Below are positions 5,887 to 8,179 of a stretch of DNA of 8,179 nt, piece after piece. The stretch covers positions 1-8,179 of the forward strand of contig VBLA01000263.1 of assembly GCA_005879245.1 (NCBI GenBank), written 5' to 3'. The notes below the pieces were generated by a model. It did not search any database and was not told the origin of the DNA. It was given only the letters and a program-made list of their open reading frames with translations. The stretch comes from Deltaproteobacteria bacterium (GTDB taxonomy: Bacteria > Desulfobacterota > Binatia > DP-6). The translations under genes were made by a program, and so were the position numbers. Each line of letters starts with the position of its first letter. Position 1 is the first letter of the stretch.

Positions 5887-7456
5887 TGCTGCGCGGCTTC
5901 GGCGCGGCGCTCGCCAAGGACCTGCGACTCCTCGCGCGCGATCGGGTGGGGCTCGTCTTCCTCACCATCGCCCCGATCGTGGTGATCACCGTCGCCGGCC
6001 TGTCGCTCGCGAACCTCTACGGGGTGAAGGCTCCGGGCGACGTCGTCTCGCTCCTCCCCGTCGCGGACGAGGACGGCGGATGGGTAGGCCGTGCGCTCGC
6101 CGAGCAGCTCGCGCGCGAGCCGGCCGTCGAGCTACGGGCCGCTCCCTCGCGCGACGCCGCCCGCGACCTCGTTCGTCGGAAGCGGGCTGCAGTCGCTCTC
6201 GTGATCCCCGCCGGCACCTCGGCGGCGATCGCGGACGGCCGTCCGGCAACGCTCGTGCTCTACACGGATCCCGTGCGATGGATCGAGCGGGGGCGCATCT
6301 ACGTTCTGGTGCAGGAGATCCGCCATGGGCTCGAGGGCGCCGCGCGCGACGAGGCCGCGTCTTCCCTCGAGGCGGCGGGGGCCCGAGCCGCCGAGGCGCG
6401 GGCCGCATTCGCGCACGCGGCGCGGAACCTCGAGGGCGGGCTCGCGCGCCTGCGGTCCCGGCTGGCCGACATCCAAGCAGAGGGGCAGCGTCGTGCCGCC
6501 GCCGGTCGCCGGGAGCTGGCGGCGCAGCTCGCGCGCGTCGCCGCCGAGCGGCGAGCCGAGACGGCTGCCCGGCTCACGGCCGCCCTCGGCTCGCTGCGTG
6601 ATTTCCTCGCCGACCTCACCACGAGCGAGCAGGCGTTCGCGGCCTGGTTCGCCAGCGCCCGCGAGCGGGCCGGACGCTTCGCGGACCGCATTCCGCCGCC
6701 GCCGGCAGCGCCGGCCGTCCCGCCCGGCCTCGCGGACCTCGCGCATGCGGACCCCCAGAGGCTCGTCGAGCGGCTCCTCGCCGACGACGGGAGCGAGCTC
6801 AGGCTTTCGCCGCTGCCGCGCACCGACCTGCCGCAGCTGCCGGAGCTCTCGCTCCCCGAGCTGCCTCCCCTCCCCGAGCTACCGGCCCTCCACCTGCCGG
6901 GTCTCCTCGAGCTTGAGGAAACGAGCGTCACCGGGAGCGCGACTGGGGAACGCTCGATCGGCTGCGCACCACACCGACGCCGCTCGGCGTCATCGTGCTC
7001 GCCAAGCTCTCGGCACGATTCGCCATCGGACTCGCGCAGATGTGCGTCCTCTTCACGGTGGGACGCGCCGCCTTCGGTGTCTCGCTCGGCCGGGCCCCCT
7101 GGGCGCTCGTCCTCCCCACCGCGGGGATCGTCTTCGCGGGCACCGCCTTCGGGCTCGTCGTCGCCGGCGTGACGCAGAGCCGGGAGGCCGTGCTGCCCAT
7201 CGGCTCGATCGCGATTCTCACCATGGCGGCGATGGGCGGCTGCTGGTGGCCGCTCGATCTCGAGCCGCACTGGATGCAGCGCGCTGCGCTCCTCTTCCCC
7301 ACCACCTGGGCGATGGACGCCTACAACGATCTCATGATCCGTCGCCAGCCAGCCCCCACGGTGCTCGCCGCGACTGCCGTGCTCGCGGGCTTCGGCGTCA
7401 TCTACTTGACGATCGGCCTCATCCTTTTCCGGTACCGCTTGCGGCGTGCACCCTGA
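5886..7456 (+). pseudogene. ABC-2 exporter permease with long extracytoplasmic coiled coil; out-of-frame internal deletion
   Basis: The N-terminal part runs from ATG 5886 (TGATG overlap with the ATPase stop; a GTG at 5883 is an alternative). It has one membrane helix (about 21-42), an extracytoplasmic region, and an Ala/Arg/Glu-rich helical stretch likely to form a coiled coil (148-266). A Leu-Pro-rich stalk (308-345, repeated LPEL/LPPL units) ends at EETSVTG (about residue 350, base 6933). The sequence then continues two frames away as ERDWGTLDRLRTTP (from 6935), and the C-terminal half follows: four more hydrophobic helices with GGCWWPL and FPTTWAMDAYNDLM, ending at TGA 7454-7456. Both halves fit one ABC-2 permease, but the second membrane helix and about 30-40 residues expected between them are absent. 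Frame 0 would continue as a junk tail to 7172. So it is either a broken gene or an assembly or read error. Family assignment is firm; functional status is not. Confidence 0.82.
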
Positions 7457-7469
7457 CGGGGTGTCCCAA

Positions 7470-7493
7470 CGGGCGCGCGCGGCACCGCGCCCG
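7470..7493 (+). terminator. Possible terminator hairpin after the ABC operon
   Basis: CGGGCGCG (7470-7477) pairs perfectly with CGCGCCCG (7486-7493) around an 8-nt loop, 13 nt after the permease stop. There is no clear U-run, only a short CTTT a few bases later, so this is a weak intrinsic terminator or an RNA-stabilising hairpin. The rest of the 7457-7552 gap holds the next promoter and nothing else I can see. Confidence 0.4.
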
Positions 7494-7516
7494 GACGCTT
7501 TACGTACACCTAGTTG

Positions 7517-7546
7517 TTGCGCGGGTTCCCCGGGGGGGCCTAGAGT
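7517..7546 (+). promoter_or_regulatory. Putative leaderless promoter of the secreted-protein gene
   Basis: TAGAGT (7541-7546) lies exactly 6 nt before the GTG at 7553, the same geometry as the methyltransferase and radical SAM genes. A weak -35, TTGCGC (7517-7522), lies 18 nt upstream. The spacer contains the palindrome CCCCGGGG, which could be an operator or chance. Confidence 0.45.
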
Positions 7547-7552
7547 GACCTC

Positions 7553-8137
7553 GTGCCAGTCCGGGCCTTCGTCGTATTGCTCGCGGCAGCGCTCCTCGAT
7601 TTCGCTGTGACCGGAGCGCACGCGACGCCCCCGGTGTTCCACGGCGACCTCGCCGTCAGGTCGGCGCGGGGCGGCTTCGACAAGAAGATCGGCATCGCCT
7701 CGCTGCGCGTCAAAAACTGGGACCTCGTCCTCGCCGCCGACTCGAACGGCATCCAGCCCGACCGGGAGCCGATCATCGTCGTGATCGGCTCCAGCGACCA
7801 GCTCGTCATCCCGGCGGGCGGGGTCCACGCGTCGCGGAAGGGACGGCGGTTCACCTTCAGGGCTCCCGGGACCGCCCGCGGCATCCGCGCCTTCCGCCTG
7901 CAGCGGTTCGAGAGAGGCTGCCCCGGGAAGGCGTGCTATCACGTCGCCTTCTCGCTCGTGGGCATCGACCTGTCGGAGCTGATGCTGTCGCTCCCGGTCT
8001 GCAACCCCATGGCGGTGATCGTCGGCGACGATGACGGATTCTCCGGTGTCGAGTTCGATCGGCCTGGGGGCTTCAGCAGTTCCAGGGTGAAGATCGACGG
8101 GACCTGCACGCCCGCGGGCGGCTGGCCCTGGCTCTGA
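7553..8137 (+). CDS. Secreted beta-rich protein of unknown function
   Basis: This 194-residue protein starts at GTG 7553, 6 nt after a -10-like box. Residues 1-24 look like a Sec signal peptide: a short basic start, a VVLLAAALL hydrophobic core, and AHA as the cleavage site before T25. The mature part is rich in predicted beta strands (DLVLAAD, IIVVIG, QLVIPAGG, RRFTFRAPG, MAVIVGDDDG). It has four cysteines, C123, C128, C150 and C185, enough for two disulfides, which fits export. The run from SNGIQPDREP through IPAGG and RFTF to VGDDDGFSGVEF recalls a repeating beta domain I have seen in secreted proteins of GC-rich uncultivated bacteria such as Binatia; this is memory, not a search. There is no lipobox or membrane anchor, and no catalytic motif. 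It stands alone after the ABC operon. Expression as a real protein is well supported by codon pattern, signal peptide and promoter. Confidence 0.78.
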   Translation: MPVRAFVVLLAAALLDFAVTGAHATPPVFHGDLAVRSARGGFDKKIGIASLRVKNWDLVLAADSNGIQPDREPIIVVIGSSDQLVIPAGGVHASRKGRRFTFRAPGTARGIRAFRLQRFERGCPGKACYHVAFSLVGIDLSELMLSLPVCNPMAVIVGDDDGFSGVEFDRPGGFSSSRVKIDGTCTPAGGWPWL

Positions 8138-8138
8138 C

Positions 8139-8152
8139 GCGGATGCTTCCGC
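8139..8152 (+). terminator. Weak hairpin after the secreted-protein gene
   Basis: GCGGA (8139-8143) pairs with TCCGC (8148-8152) around a 4-nt loop just after the stop. An alternative hairpin pairs CCGCC (8149-8153) with GGCGG (8161-8165). Neither has a U-run, so it is a poor intrinsic terminator. The remaining bases to 8179 hold nothing recognisable. Confidence 0.25.
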
Positions 8153-8179
8153 CGTCGCGTGGCGGCACCGCTAGTCGCG

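Noticed and set aside
6807..6920. Leu-Pro repeat as a DNA-level tandem repeat
   Set aside because: The codons vary (CTC, CTG, CTA; CCG, CCC, CCT), so the repeat is at protein level and not a recent DNA expansion.
6942..7172. C-terminal tail of the frame-0 permease frame as real protein
   Set aside because: It is Ser/Arg/Pro-rich junk, while frame 2 over the same bases encodes conserved ABC-2 permease helices.
6299..7942. 547-codon minus-strand open frame opposite the permease and secreted protein
   Set aside because: No family motif, low-complexity Arg/Ser/Glu composition, and it runs across two real genes and a promoter region.

Overview
This window is GC-rich (roughly 70% by eye) bacterial chromosomal DNA with densely packed genes and mostly leaderless-looking promoters. 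No rRNA, tRNA, CRISPR array, insertion sequence or phage gene is visible. The gene content is PP2C, SDR, alpha/beta hydrolase, O-methyltransferase, B12-radical SAM and ABC-2 exporter genes, plus a small secreted beta-rich protein. Together with the high GC this fits an uncultivated soil or sediment lineage of the Binatia, Rokubacteria, Acidobacteria or Myxococcota kind. The taxonomic guess is weak and rests on impression, not on a marker gene.

Layout from left to right. (1) 1-381 (+) is the C-terminal part of a PP2C-type phosphatase, cut by the window edge. (2) 394-1958 (-) is a two-gene operon, an alpha/beta hydrolase followed by a short-chain dehydrogenase, joined by a TGATG stop/start overlap. 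(3) 2040-2696 (+) is a divergently transcribed class I O-methyltransferase. (4) 2674-4882 (-) holds a B12-binding radical SAM protein followed by a TIGR01777-type NAD-dependent epimerase gene. The epimerase has lost an internal N-terminal piece and changes reading frame, so it is a probable pseudogene. (5) 4933-7456 (+) is an ABC-2 exporter: an ATPase and, by TGATG overlap, a permease. The permease has a long extracytoplasmic coiled coil and a Leu-Pro-rich stalk. It also has an out-of-frame internal deletion that removes the expected second membrane helix, so it is either broken or misassembled. (6) 7553-8137 (+) is a secreted protein of unknown function with four cysteines.

The genes do not form one obvious pathway. 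The clear functional pairs are hydrolase plus SDR (small-molecule metabolism) and ATPase plus permease (export). The most notable signals are three. First, a recurring -10-like box (TANNNT or CATAGG) lies exactly 6 nt before the start codon of three transcription-leading genes, and weaker boxes lie 8-9 nt before two others. This points to leaderless mRNAs. Second, two genes less than 4 kb apart carry similar out-of-frame internal deletions, which are either real decay or an assembly problem. Third, the exporter has an unusual permease architecture and a degenerate ABC signature. I found no convincing new multi-gene system.
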